Shown here one piece after another: positions 1 through 5,999 of a stretch of DNA of 40,508 nt (positions are counted from its first letter, which is position 1; the number at the start of each line of letters is the position of its first letter). Origin of the DNA: Faecimorpha sp963627615 (GTDB lineage Bacteria; Bacillota; Clostridia; Lachnospirales; Bianqueaceae); NCBI GenBank assembly GCA_963627615.1, contig CAVGBV010000008.1:1-40508 (forward strand), read 5' to 3'. The notes beneath the pieces are model-generated. The model saw only the letters and a list, made by a program, of their open reading frames with translations, did not search any database and was not told the DNA's origin. Position numbers and translations under genes: made by a program.

Positions 1-147
1 ACTTCCAGGCACCCAGGATCCTCTGGCAATTAGTCATCCGCGGAGTTTTGTCAGCTACTAAAGCAAGAAAACTGATCAAAAAGATCAAAAAATGACAATT
101 TTTATTAGGAATCTCCTACCCTCTAGAAGTCCGTCCCTCCACGAAAA
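1..147. other. No gene seen at left edge
   Basis: I see no convincing coding region, RNA gene or mobile element in this stretch. It is AT-rich toward its right end and leads directly into the tandem repeat array. It may be the flank of a longer intergenic region that starts outside the window. Confidence 0.5.
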
Positions 148-500
148 ATCTACCAGATTTTCTTGAAAATCCGGAGAACTCTGGTACACCCAAGAATTTC
201 ACTCACCAAAGTGTACCAGATTATTTCGAGAATCCAGAGAAAACTATAGAACTCTGGTACACCTAAGAGCCTCGTTCTCAAAAGTGTACCAGATTATTTT
301 GAAAATCCAGAAGAAACCTATAAATCTCTGGTACACCTAAGAGCCTCATTCTCAAAAGTGTACCAGAGATTTTTGAAAAAACAGAGGGAACCCATAATAT
401 TCTGGTACACCTAAGAGTCTCACGCTCAAAAGTGTACCAGGATTTTTCAAAAACCAGAGGAACCCAATAATATTCTGGTACACCCAGGAGTCTCACTCTC
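148..500. repeat. Tandem ~73-bp repeat array with hairpin arms
   Basis: Four good copies start with GTGTACCAG at 211, 284, 358 and 432, a spacing of 73-74 bp, and a degenerate shorter copy starts near 148. Each unit begins with GTGTACCAGA and carries its reverse complement TCTGGTACAC about 45 bp later, so each can fold into a hairpin with 9-10 bp arms. The CTGGTACAC arm of one unit can also pair with the GTGTACCAG arm of the next, across a linker of the form CTAAGAGYCTC...CTCAAAA. The unit is not a multiple of three and the short reading frame through it (minus strand 278-502) has no ribosome binding site, so I treat it as non-coding. Confidence 0.85.
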
Positions 501-504
501 AAAG

Positions 505-545
505 GAAAAGGGCCGTCTCACATTAGTGCGACAGCCCCCTTTTGG
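505..545. terminator. Intrinsic terminator downstream of tetR
   Basis: The arms GGGCCGTCTCAC and GTGCGACAGCCC pair with two mismatches around a short ATTA-type loop, flanked by AAAA on the left and TTTT on the right. Read on the minus strand it ends in CCCTTTT just after the TetR gene. It also separates that gene from the repeat array. Confidence 0.6.
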
Positions 546-564
546 CAGCTTGAACGGTTTTGAA

Positions 565-1146
565 TTAGGAGGATGCGGATTCTTTTGAAGAATTGGAAAA
601 ACGATGCTTTAATCCGGTGTAGACATCGGTTAAAGCTCGGCTGATAAAATCATTCTCCCAATCCAGATAACCTGTTGCAATCATTGTGGCGATTCCATGC
701 ACATATACCCACATCTCAAGATGGAAAAGCATTGCTTCTGATTTGGTGATATGCAGTTGCCTTTGCAAAAGAGCAATCAGAGGGGCGATCTCTTCAGAGG
801 ATTGTTCCTTTGTTTCATTGGTGCGGTCCCGCATAAAGAGCAGGCGAAATAGTTCTTTTTCTTCTTTCGCAAAACGGATATAAGCCATACCGCTGGCTTT
901 ATATGTAGGATATTTGCCTGCTGCCATATCTTCGGCGAGGTATTGCTGATATAGTTGCTGGGCAGCCTGTATGGTAGCAGCCTGTACTTCTGCCATATTG
1001 CTGAAATAGCTGAAAACAGGCCGGGAAGAGGAACCGAGTCTTTTACCGAGAGCTCTGGCGGTAACAGCGGAAGAACCCTGTTCACGGGTCAAATCCAATG
1101 CGGCTTGTACGATTTCCTCCTTGGTAAACATAAAGTTTCTGGGCAT
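565..1146 (-). CDS. TetR/AcrR family transcriptional regulator
   Basis: A 193-residue DNA-binding repressor of the usual TetR length. Residues about 8-52 form the N-terminal helix-turn-helix (FTKEEIVQAALDL, then VTARALGKRLG and PVFSYF). The C-terminal part (FRLLFMRDR and following helices) resembles the WHG/TetR_C ligand-binding type, which is variable and does not reveal the inducer. The ATG at 1146 follows an AAGGA-type ribosome binding site. It is transcribed away from the collagen-like gene, from a strong promoter at 1178-1206. No obvious efflux pump or other target lies next to it, so the regulon is unknown; self-regulation is the family norm. Family assignment is firm and function is open. 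Confidence 0.85.
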   Translation of the reverse strand: MPRNFMFTKEEIVQAALDLTREQGSSAVTARALGKRLGSSSRPVFSYFSNMAEVQAATIQAAQQLYQQYLAEDMAAGKYPTYKASGMAYIRFAKEEKELFRLLFMRDRTNETKEQSSEEIAPLIALLQRQLHITKSEAMLFHLEMWVYVHGIATMIATGYLDWENDFISRALTDVYTGLKHRFSNSSKESASS

Positions 1147-1177
1147 ATTCTATCCTTCCCTCTTAAAATATAGGCTT

Positions 1178-1206
1178 ATTGTACATTTTTTTAGCTAGGA
1201 AGTCAA
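1178..1206 (-). promoter_or_regulatory. Vegetative promoter of the TetR gene
   Basis: On the minus strand TTGACT (1201-1206) and TACAAT (1178-1183) are separated by exactly 17 bp. The transcript would start about 25 bp before the TetR start codon. Confidence 0.7.
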
Positions 1207-1232
1207 TAAAAGATTCCGAGGATGAATCGGGG

Positions 1233-1260
1233 AACAGATTGTAAGTATGTCTCATATAAT
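1233..1260 (+). promoter_or_regulatory. Candidate sigma-K promoter of collagen-like gene
   Basis: AACA at 1233-1236 and CATATAAT at 1253-1260 are separated by 16 bp. This matches the published Bacillus sigma-K pattern (mACm, 16-17 bp, CATAnnnTA) except for the last base. The gene downstream is a spore-surface type protein, which is the expected class of sigma-K target. The overlapping TATAAT has no good TTGACA-like partner. The assignment is an inference from the motif alone. Confidence 0.4.
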
Positions 1261-1287
1261 GAATCAAACAGGAGAGGCGGTGCAAAC

Positions 1288-1956
1288 ATGGCTTTTTACA
1301 GTTATGATTCAGTAGAGACATGTAAACGAAAGAGAAGAGGAAAGAGAGGGCCGCAGGGAGTTCCTGGTATGACAGGAGTGCAAGGCCCAACTGGAGCAAC
1401 GGGATCAGCAGGAGCGCAAGGTCCAACCGGCCCAACCGGAGCAACTGGACCGGCAGGCGAGATTCCGCGTATGACAGTAGAAGAGGACACCAAGACTTCT
1501 TATAAGATTCATTTCCATACAGCTGAACAGGATATTGTAAGCCCAAATCTTAAGTCTAATCTGGAATGCCATAATTATAATTTGTCTGCCGCGGGCAGTA
1601 GCGTACAAATTCCGATAGGTCAGTTAGCACTGGTTTTGACTCATACTTCTGCGACAACGCTGCGGATGAGCATACGTCCGCTCTTCAGTGATCAATCAGT
1701 TCTTGCGGATATTCGGCGTACAAGCATTTATGATTCCGCAGTCGATGCGCAGACCAACAATAATGTGACTATTTCAGCGCACATTTGCTTCACAAAATGG
1801 TGCCAGAGTCAGTATATGTATAGAGTGGATGTATCTGGACGCAGATTTTATCGTTCCATAATACACACGGAGTCGACGGCTGCTGATTCGCGGCCGTTTT
1901 TTGTAAGAATGGACAAAAAGAGGTTGACAAAAGAAATAAACTATGATATTCTATAG
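1288..1956 (+). CDS. Collagen-like (BclA-type) spore-surface protein
   Basis: A 222-residue protein with three parts. The N-terminus (about 22 residues, MAFYSYDSVETCKRKRRGKR) is short, basic and carries one Cys. About 13 uninterrupted Gly-X-Y triplets follow (GPQGVPGMTGVQ through GATGPAGEI), rich in GPT and GAT as in exosporium BclA proteins. The last ~160 residues form a globular domain that I do not recognise and that would be the trimerising head. There is no signal peptide, in keeping with assembly from the mother cell. I chose the ATG at 1288 because AGGAGAGG lies at 1270-1277; the frame is open further upstream to 1222, but without a ribosome binding site. Its 3' end contains the promoter for the next gene. 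Structure is clear; the role in the spore coat or exosporium is inferred. Confidence 0.75.
   Translation: MAFYSYDSVETCKRKRRGKRGPQGVPGMTGVQGPTGATGSAGAQGPTGPTGATGPAGEIPRMTVEEDTKTSYKIHFHTAEQDIVSPNLKSNLECHNYNLSAAGSSVQIPIGQLALVLTHTSATTLRMSIRPLFSDQSVLADIRRTSIYDSAVDAQTNNNVTISAHICFTKWCQSQYMYRVDVSGRRFYRSIIHTESTAADSRPFFVRMDKKRLTKEINYDIL
1924..1952 (+). promoter_or_regulatory. Promoter of the DUF2325 gene, inside the collagen gene end
   Basis: TTGACA (1924-1929), a 17-bp spacer and TATTCT (1947-1952). The promoter lies in the last codons of the collagen-like gene. Its -10 box is embedded in the left arm of the operator palindrome at 1949-1978, so binding there would block polymerase. Confidence 0.7.
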
Positions 1957-1978
1957 TTAGTTACAACTAACTATAGAA
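1949..1978. promoter_or_regulatory. Perfect 30-bp operator palindrome (TTAG-N6-CTAA core)
   Basis: Two perfect 14-bp arms, TTCTATAGTTAGTT and AACTAACTATAGAA, flank a central AC. The core at 1957-1970 is TTAG-TTACAA-CTAA. The same TTAG-N6-CTAA core occurs three times at the feoA promoter, so this is probably the iron-responsive repressor site of the island. Overlap with the -10 box supports repression. Confidence 0.7.
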
Positions 1979-1998
1979 AGATATGGAGGAGAATATAC

Positions 1999-2310
1999 AT
2001 GAGTGTTGTTATCGTAGGAGGAAATGAATGCATGGCATGTCAATATGAGACAATCTGCAAGCGATATGGTCATAAGGCAAAAGTTTTTACCAAGGAAAAC
2101 GGAACCCTGAAGCGGAAGATGGGATGCCCGGATCTCTTGATTCTTCTGACCAATACAGTGTCTCATAAGATGGTGATCAGTGCGTCTCAGGAAGCCAAAA
2201 GAAATAAGATTCCGATCGCCAGAATTCATAGCAGCAGTGCCTGCGCGCTCCAGCAGTTTTGGACACAGGTAGAGGAAAATACACTGGAAAGCGTTGTAGC
2301 AAATCTTTAA
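1999..2310 (+). CDS. DUF2325 family protein
   Basis: A 103-residue protein of the DUF2325 family. It shows the N-terminal VVIVGG strand-loop, a central DLLILLTNTVSH strand with the family's T-x3-SH motif, and a C-terminal PIARIHSS segment, which together suggest a small Rossmann-like fold. It carries possible metal or redox ligands: C11, C14, C20 and H25 near the N-terminus, C43 and C81. The family has no established biochemical role; its members often sit beside feo genes, which suggests a part in iron or redox homeostasis. The ATG at 1999 follows GGAGG. It has its own promoter and operator and is followed, 115 bp on, by the feoA promoter. Confidence 0.8.
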   Translation: MSVVIVGGNECMACQYETICKRYGHKAKVFTKENGTLKRKMGCPDLLILLTNTVSHKMVISASQEAKRNKIPIARIHSSSACALQQFWTQVEENTLESVVANL

Positions 2311-2329
2311 TTTTTTTTAAATTTGACTC

Positions 2330-2358
2330 TTGACACAAGAGTTAGTTAGTGCTAATAT
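2330..2358 (+). promoter_or_regulatory. Promoter of the feoAAB operon
   Basis: TTGACA (2330-2335), a 17-bp spacer and TAATAT (2353-2358), a near-consensus vegetative promoter. Operator copy 1 fills the spacer and enters the -10 box, so the promoter is well placed for repression. Confidence 0.75.
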
Positions 2359-2415
2359 ATACAGCGGTTAGAGGAATCTAACCTTGATTTAAGCCGACAA
2401 GTTAGTTGGTGCTTA
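2342..2415. promoter_or_regulatory. Cluster of three TTAG-N6-CTAA operators before feoA
   Basis: Copy 1 is TTAG-TTAGTG-CTAA (2342-2355). Copy 2 is TTAG-AGGAAT-CTAA (2368-2381), inside the longer inverted repeat GGTTAGA/TCTAACC (2366-2383). Copy 3 is TTAG-TTGGTG-CTTA (2402-2415), with one mismatch, just before the ribosome binding site. Copies 1 and 3 are close direct repeats. All share the core seen in the palindrome at 1949-1978. The likely ligand is the DtxR-like protein encoded at 5365-5754; this is inference from arrangement and from the resemblance to TTAGG...CCTAA-type DtxR/IdeR sites. Confidence 0.65.
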
Positions 2416-2431
2416 CTTAGGGGAGATGAGA

Positions 2432-2644
2432 ATGATGCCGTTATTATTAGCCGAGGTTGGCTCAGAAAATGTAATCCGGAAGATCGGTGGTAACCCTGAA
2501 GTGCGGACACACCTGGAGAATCTGGGATTTGTGGTCGGAGGCAAGGTTACTATAATCTCTACGATTGGCGGAAATCTGATTGTGAATGTTAAGGAGTCCA
2601 GAGTCGCGATCAGCCGCGAGATGGCCGGTAAAATCATGGTGTGA
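2432..2644 (+). CDS. feoA: FeoA family protein (first copy)
   Basis: A 70-residue small SH3-like FeoA protein, the cytosolic partner of the ferrous iron transporter FeoB. The usual pattern is visible: a helix with IGGNPEVRTHLENLGFVVGG, then beta strands KVTIIST, NLIVNVKESRVAISREMAGKI. Several in-frame ATGs occur at 2426, 2432 and 2435. The GGGGAG ending near 2424 is best spaced for 2432 or 2435, and 2426 would abut it. It is the first gene of the feoA-feoA-feoB-regulator operon, 37 bp before the second feoA. FeoA proteins are thought to modulate FeoB GTPase or transport activity. The two copies are clearly diverged from each other. Confidence 0.9.
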   Translation: MMPLLLAEVGSENVIRKIGGNPEVRTHLENLGFVVGGKVTIISTIGGNLIVNVKESRVAISREMAGKIMV

Positions 2645-2681
2645 TCCATGTTTTACATAGATAAAGTAAGGAGGCAATGCT

Positions 2682-2903
2682 ATGAAAACATTGAAGCAGG
2701 CCAGCATTGGCGAGACCGTTAAGGTCGTTAAGCTTCATGGTGAAGGAGCGGTTAAGCGCCGGATCATGGACATGGGCATCACCAAGGGTGTCGATATCTA
2801 TGTTCGTAAGGTAGCGCCGCTGGGCGATCCCATCGAAGTAACTGTACGCGGATATGAGCTTTCGCTGAGAAAAGCGGACGCAGATATGATCGAAGTACAG
2901 TAA
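2682..2903 (+). CDS. feoA: FeoA family protein (second copy)
   Basis: A 73-residue FeoA protein with the canonical order: GETVKVVKLHGEGAVKRRIMDMGITKGVDIYVRKVAPLGDP spread over residues about 9-50, then IEVTVRGYELSLRKADADMIEV. This copy is closer to the family pattern than the first one (RR-x-MDMG-x-x-KG and the GDP-x-E-V-x-VRGYELSLR segment). The ATG follows AAGGAGG. It lies 50 bp before feoB and would be made from the same transcript. Tandem feoA genes before feoB are common in Clostridia; a division of labour between the two is possible but not shown by the sequence. Confidence 0.93.
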   Translation: MKTLKQASIGETVKVVKLHGEGAVKRRIMDMGITKGVDIYVRKVAPLGDPIEVTVRGYELSLRKADADMIEVQ

Positions 2904-2953
2904 GGTTGGAACATATCAAGCTCAAAGAATTCTAGCAGGAAAGGAAATGGAAA

Positions 2954-5365
2954 ATGAGCATTAAGATCGCGCTTGCGGGAAACCCGAACAGCGGTAAAAC
3001 AACATTATTTAATGCACTGACCGGATCCAACCAGTTCGTTGGTAACTGGCCCGGCGTAACAGTTGAGAAAAAGGAAGGTAAACTGAAAAAGCATGACGAC
3101 GTTGTCATCACGGACCTTCCGGGTATTTATTCTTTGTCTCCTTATACTTTGGAGGAAGTTGTAGCAAGAAATTATCTGATCCAGGATCATCCGGATGCCA
3201 TCCTGAATATTATTGATGGTACCAACCTGGAGCGTAACCTGTATCTGACCACGCAGCTGACCGAACTGGGGATCCCGGTTGTAATCGCTGTCAACATGAT
3301 GGATGTTGTTCGTAAGAATGGCGACAAGATCAATGTTGGAGAGCTGTCCCGTCAGTTGGGATGCAAGGTTGTAGAGATTTCCGCACTGAAGGGCGACGGC
3401 GTCATGGAAGCAGCGGAAGAGGCAATCAAGGCGGTCAAGAACACCAAGACCGTACCGCAGCATTCTTTCAGTAAGCCGGTAGAAGCTGCAATCACCACAA
3501 TCGAAAGCAGCGCACTGCAGAACATTCCGGAAGATCAGAAGCGTTGGTACGCAATTAAGGTATTTGAGCGGGATGAGAAGGCGCTGGAACAGCTGAATCT
3601 CTCTAAGGCGGCTCAGGACGCTGCAGAGGCTGCTACGAAGGCTGCGGAGAAGGAACTGGATGACGACTCCGAGAGTATCATCACCAATGAGCGTTATGTA
3701 TATATCGCATCCATCATAAAGGGATGCTATAAGAAAAAGAATGCCGGTCAGCTGTCCGTATCCGATAAGATTGACCGCGTAGTAACGAACCGCTTCCTGG
3801 CTCTGCCGATCTTCGCGGTTGTAATGATCATTGTATATTATGTATCCATTGGTACGGTTGGTACCTATGCGACAGACTGGGTCAACGACGGTGTGTTCGG
3901 CGATGGCTGGCACCTGTTTGGAATCGGAACCTCGGATTATGAGGACGCTGCCGATGAGTATGTAGTTCCCGGCGCTACTGTAGAAGCGTTTGAGACTGCT
4001 GCTGAGGAAGCGGGAGTAGATCCTGCAACAGCAACGGACCTGACAGCAACGGCTGTTATCTATGATGATGACGGTAATGTTGAAGAGGAGTTCCCGGTTG
4101 ACTTTGCGGCTTATCAGGAAGCAGCGGAGATTGAGGAACCAGATCCGGCGGATTTCGGAATCTGGGTACCCGGTATTCCGGCGCTGATCGGTGACGCACT
4201 GGATGCGGTTGATTGCGCAGACTGGCTGAGCGGACTGATCCTGGATGGTATTGTTGCCGGTGTCGGCGCGGTTCTGGGCTTTGTTCCTCAGATGCTTGTT
4301 CTCTTCCTGTTCCTGGCTTTCCTTGAGAGCTGCGGTTATATGGCTCGTATCGCATTCGTTATGGACCGTATCTTCCGTAAGTTCGGACTGTCCGGTAAGT
4401 CCTTCATTCCCATGCTGATTGGTACCGGTTGTGGCGTTCCGGGTATTATGGCTTCCCGTACCATCGAGAATGACCGTGACCGTAAGATGACCATCATGAC
4501 CACAACCTTTATTCCTTGTGGCGCGAAGCTGCCGATCATCGCTCTGATTGCAGGTGCGCTGTTTGGCAATGCATGGTGGGTTGCTCCGAGTGCATATTTT
4601 GTAGGTGTTGTTTCCATTATCGTTTCCGGTATTATCCTGAAGAAGACAAAGATGTTTGCTGGAGACCCGGCTCCGTTCGTTATGGAGCTGCCGGCATATC
4701 ACTGGCCGACGGTCGGCAATGTTCTGCGTTCCATGTGGGAGCGTGGCTGGTCCTTCATTAAGAAGGCTGGTACTGTTATCCTGCTGGCTACGATTCTGGT
4801 ATGGTTCCTGTCCAGCTTCGGATGGGCAGAGGATGGTGCCTTTGGCATGGTAGACATGAACGACAGTGTTCTGGCGATCATCGGTAACGCAATTGCCTGG
4901 ATCTTTGCTCCTCTGGGATGGGGTCATTGGCAGGAAGCGGTTGCGACCGTTACCGGTTTGATTGCTAAGGAGAATGTTGTTGGTACCTTCGGTGTTCTGT
5001 TCGGCGGCTTTGATGAGGTTGCTGAAAATGGTTGGCAGATCTGGGCGAATATGCGTGAAGTATTTACTCCGCTGTCAGCATATTCCTTCCTGGTATTCAA
5101 CCTGCTGTGCGCTCCCTGCTTCGCTGCTATCGGTGCGATCAAGCGTGAGATGAACAACAGAAAGTGGCTGTGGTTTGCCATTGGTTATCAGTGCGGATTT
5201 GCTTATGTAATTTCTCTTATCATCTATCAGCTGGGTTCTGCGGTAACCGGCAACATCAATATCATTGGTACGATTGTTGCTCTGGTTCTGCTGGCTGGTC
5301 TGATCTATCTGCTGGTAAGACCCGCAAAGGATGATAATAAGATGACCGTTAAGGTTAAAGTTTGA
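2954..5365 (+). CDS. feoB: Ferrous iron transporter FeoB
   Basis: An 803-residue inner-membrane Fe(II) transporter with an N-terminal G-protein domain. The P-loop GNPNSGKTT is at residues 9-17, with NWPGVTVEKKEG as switch I, DLPGIYSLSPYT as G3 and NMMD as the G4 base-recognition motif. A helical insertion domain rich in Ala and Glu follows. The membrane part has two Gate domains (VPQMLVLFLFLAFLESCGYMARIAFVMDR, later CAPCFAAIGAIKREM) and the conserved GTGCGVPG Cys motif. Between the first transmembrane helix and the first Gate domain there is an acidic insertion of about 80 residues (near 3922-4165), longer than in the Escherichia coli protein. The start follows AGGAAAGG. The stop overlaps the next start codon by one base (TGATG). 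Confidence 0.97.
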   Translation: MSIKIALAGNPNSGKTTLFNALTGSNQFVGNWPGVTVEKKEGKLKKHDDVVITDLPGIYSLSPYTLEEVVARNYLIQDHPDAILNIIDGTNLERNLYLTTQLTELGIPVVIAVNMMDVVRKNGDKINVGELSRQLGCKVVEISALKGDGVMEAAEEAIKAVKNTKTVPQHSFSKPVEAAITTIESSALQNIPEDQKRWYAIKVFERDEKALEQLNLSKAAQDAAEAATKAAEKELDDDSESIITNERYVYIASIIKGCYKKKNAGQLSVSDKIDRVVTNRFLALPIFAVVMIIVYYVSIGTVGTYATDWVNDGVFGDGWHLFGIGTSDYEDAADEYVVPGATVEAFETAAEEAGVDPATATDLTATAVIYDDDGNVEEEFPVDFAAYQEAAEIEEPDPADFGIWVPGIPALIGDALDAVDCADWLSGLILDGIVAGVGAVLGFVPQMLVLFLFLAFLESCGYMARIAFVMDRIFRKFGLSGKSFIPMLIGTGCGVPGIMASRTIENDRDRKMTIMTTTFIPCGAKLPIIALIAGALFGNAWWVAPSAYFVGVVSIIVSGIILKKTKMFAGDPAPFVMELPAYHWPTVGNVLRSMWERGWSFIKKAGTVILLATILVWFLSSFGWAEDGAFGMVDMNDSVLAIIGNAIAWIFAPLGWGHWQEAVATVTGLIAKENVVGTFGVLFGGFDEVAENGWQIWANMREVFTPLSAYSFLVFNLLCAPCFAAIGAIKREMNNRKWLWFAIGYQCGFAYVISLIIYQLGSAVTGNINIIGTIVALVLLAGLIYLLVRPAKDDNKMTVKVKV

Positions 5366-5754
5366 TGATGATTCCACTTACAGCGATTCAGATTCGGTAT
5401 ATGCGCGTTCTGTATCAGCTGGGAAGTGACCGAACTGTAAAGCTCTCCGAGGTTGCGGAAGTGCTCAAGGTCAGTAAACCGAGTGTTCACAGTATGTTTT
5501 GCAAACTGCGGCAGTACGGATTGATTACACAGAATGAGCATGGGTTCTCTCAGATGACAGAGCTGGGGAAGAAAACGGTAGGAGAGTACGAGAAGCAGTA
5601 TGAGGTGCTGTATACTTTCATGAGGGATGTATTGCATCTCGATGAGGAAGCGGCACAGGATAATGCTTTGACGTTACTTGGCAGCGAGAATCACAGCGCG
5701 CCGCAATTGTGCCAGGGAATAGAGCATTACTGGCAGGAGCAGAGGGAGGCATAA
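5365..5754 (+). CDS. DtxR/MntR-like HTH regulator of the feo operon
   Basis: A 129-residue protein laid out like the short DtxR/MntR family: a winged helix-turn-helix (residues about 5-65, with VKLSEVAEVLKVSKPSVHSMFCKLRQYGLI), MTELGKK as the wing exit, then a helical dimerisation region. There is no C-terminal SH3 domain. The usual metal ligands of MntR (Asp/Glu in the first helix, His in the RHELLE-type motif, the EGIEHH cluster) are not evident; the corresponding places read IRYMRVL, EKQYEVLY and LTLLGSENHS. It therefore may sense metal differently or not at all. The ATG at 5365 overlaps the feoB stop by one base, implying coupled translation; a TTG three bases earlier is in frame. It is the best candidate for binding the TTAG-N6-CTAA sites. 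Confidence 0.75.
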   Translation: MMIPLTAIQIRYMRVLYQLGSDRTVKLSEVAEVLKVSKPSVHSMFCKLRQYGLITQNEHGFSQMTELGKKTVGEYEKQYEVLYTFMRDVLHLDEEAAQDNALTLLGSENHSAPQLCQGIEHYWQEQREA

Positions 5755-5855
5755 TGGCTACAGTTATCGCAGCGATAGGATTGGTTCTCTTATATATCGG
5801 TGTTGTAGCCCTGCGTCGCTATTGCAAAAAGCTGGCGTGGAAAAGACGTGGATAA
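5754..5855 (+). CDS. 33-residue FeoB-linked small membrane protein
   Basis: A short reading frame beginning MATVIAAIGLVLLYIG and ending KKLAWKRRG, 33 residues long. It has one predicted membrane helix (about residues 3-20) and a strongly basic tail with a single Cys (RRYCKK), so the tail should face the cytoplasm. Its ATG overlaps the stop of the upstream regulator by one base, and GGGAGG lies at 5745-5750 just before it, a typical translationally coupled arrangement. Its size, position at the end of a feo operon and topology match the small FeoB-associated membrane proteins known in many bacteria, which usually have a Cys-rich tail; here the Cys cluster is absent. A transcription terminator follows within 30 bp. 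Coding status is likely but rests on position and composition. Confidence 0.6.
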   Translation: MATVIAAIGLVLLYIGVVALRRYCKKLAWKRRG

Positions 5856-5879
5856 AGCAGTCGGTGCGATAAAATCAAT

Positions 5880-5911
5880 AAAAGCCGTCACTTCATTGTG
5901 GCGGCTTTTTT
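5880..5911 (+). terminator. Terminator of the feo operon
   Basis: GCCGTCAC and GTGGCGGC form an 8-bp stem (one G-T pair) around TTCATT, followed by TTTTTT. It ends the feo transcript 25 bp after the small membrane protein. Confidence 0.8.
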
Positions 5912-5932
5912 GTATGGAAAAGGTGGGAAAAC

Positions 5933-5961
5933 TTGATTTTTGCATGTGGCAATGTTATAAT
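5933..5961 (+). promoter_or_regulatory. Promoter of the yfhO-like operon
   Basis: TTGATT (5933-5938), a 17-bp spacer and a perfect TATAAT (5956-5961), 38 bp before the YfhO start codon. Confidence 0.7.
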
Positions 5962-5999
5962 TTAGCATGTAGAATAACAACGAGGGGAGAATAAGAGGG

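Noticed and set aside
148..500. Repeat array as a CRISPR
   Set aside because: The whole 73-bp unit is repeated with no unique spacers and no cas genes are present.
278..502. A 74-codon minus-strand frame through the repeat array
   Set aside because: It follows the repeat units, whose length is not a multiple of three; it lacks a ribosome binding site and any promoter.
3005..4927. A 640-codon open frame antisense to feoB
   Set aside because: It is a shadow of feoB's codon use. It has no ribosome binding site, no recognisable domain and low-complexity Asn/Gln/Arg content.
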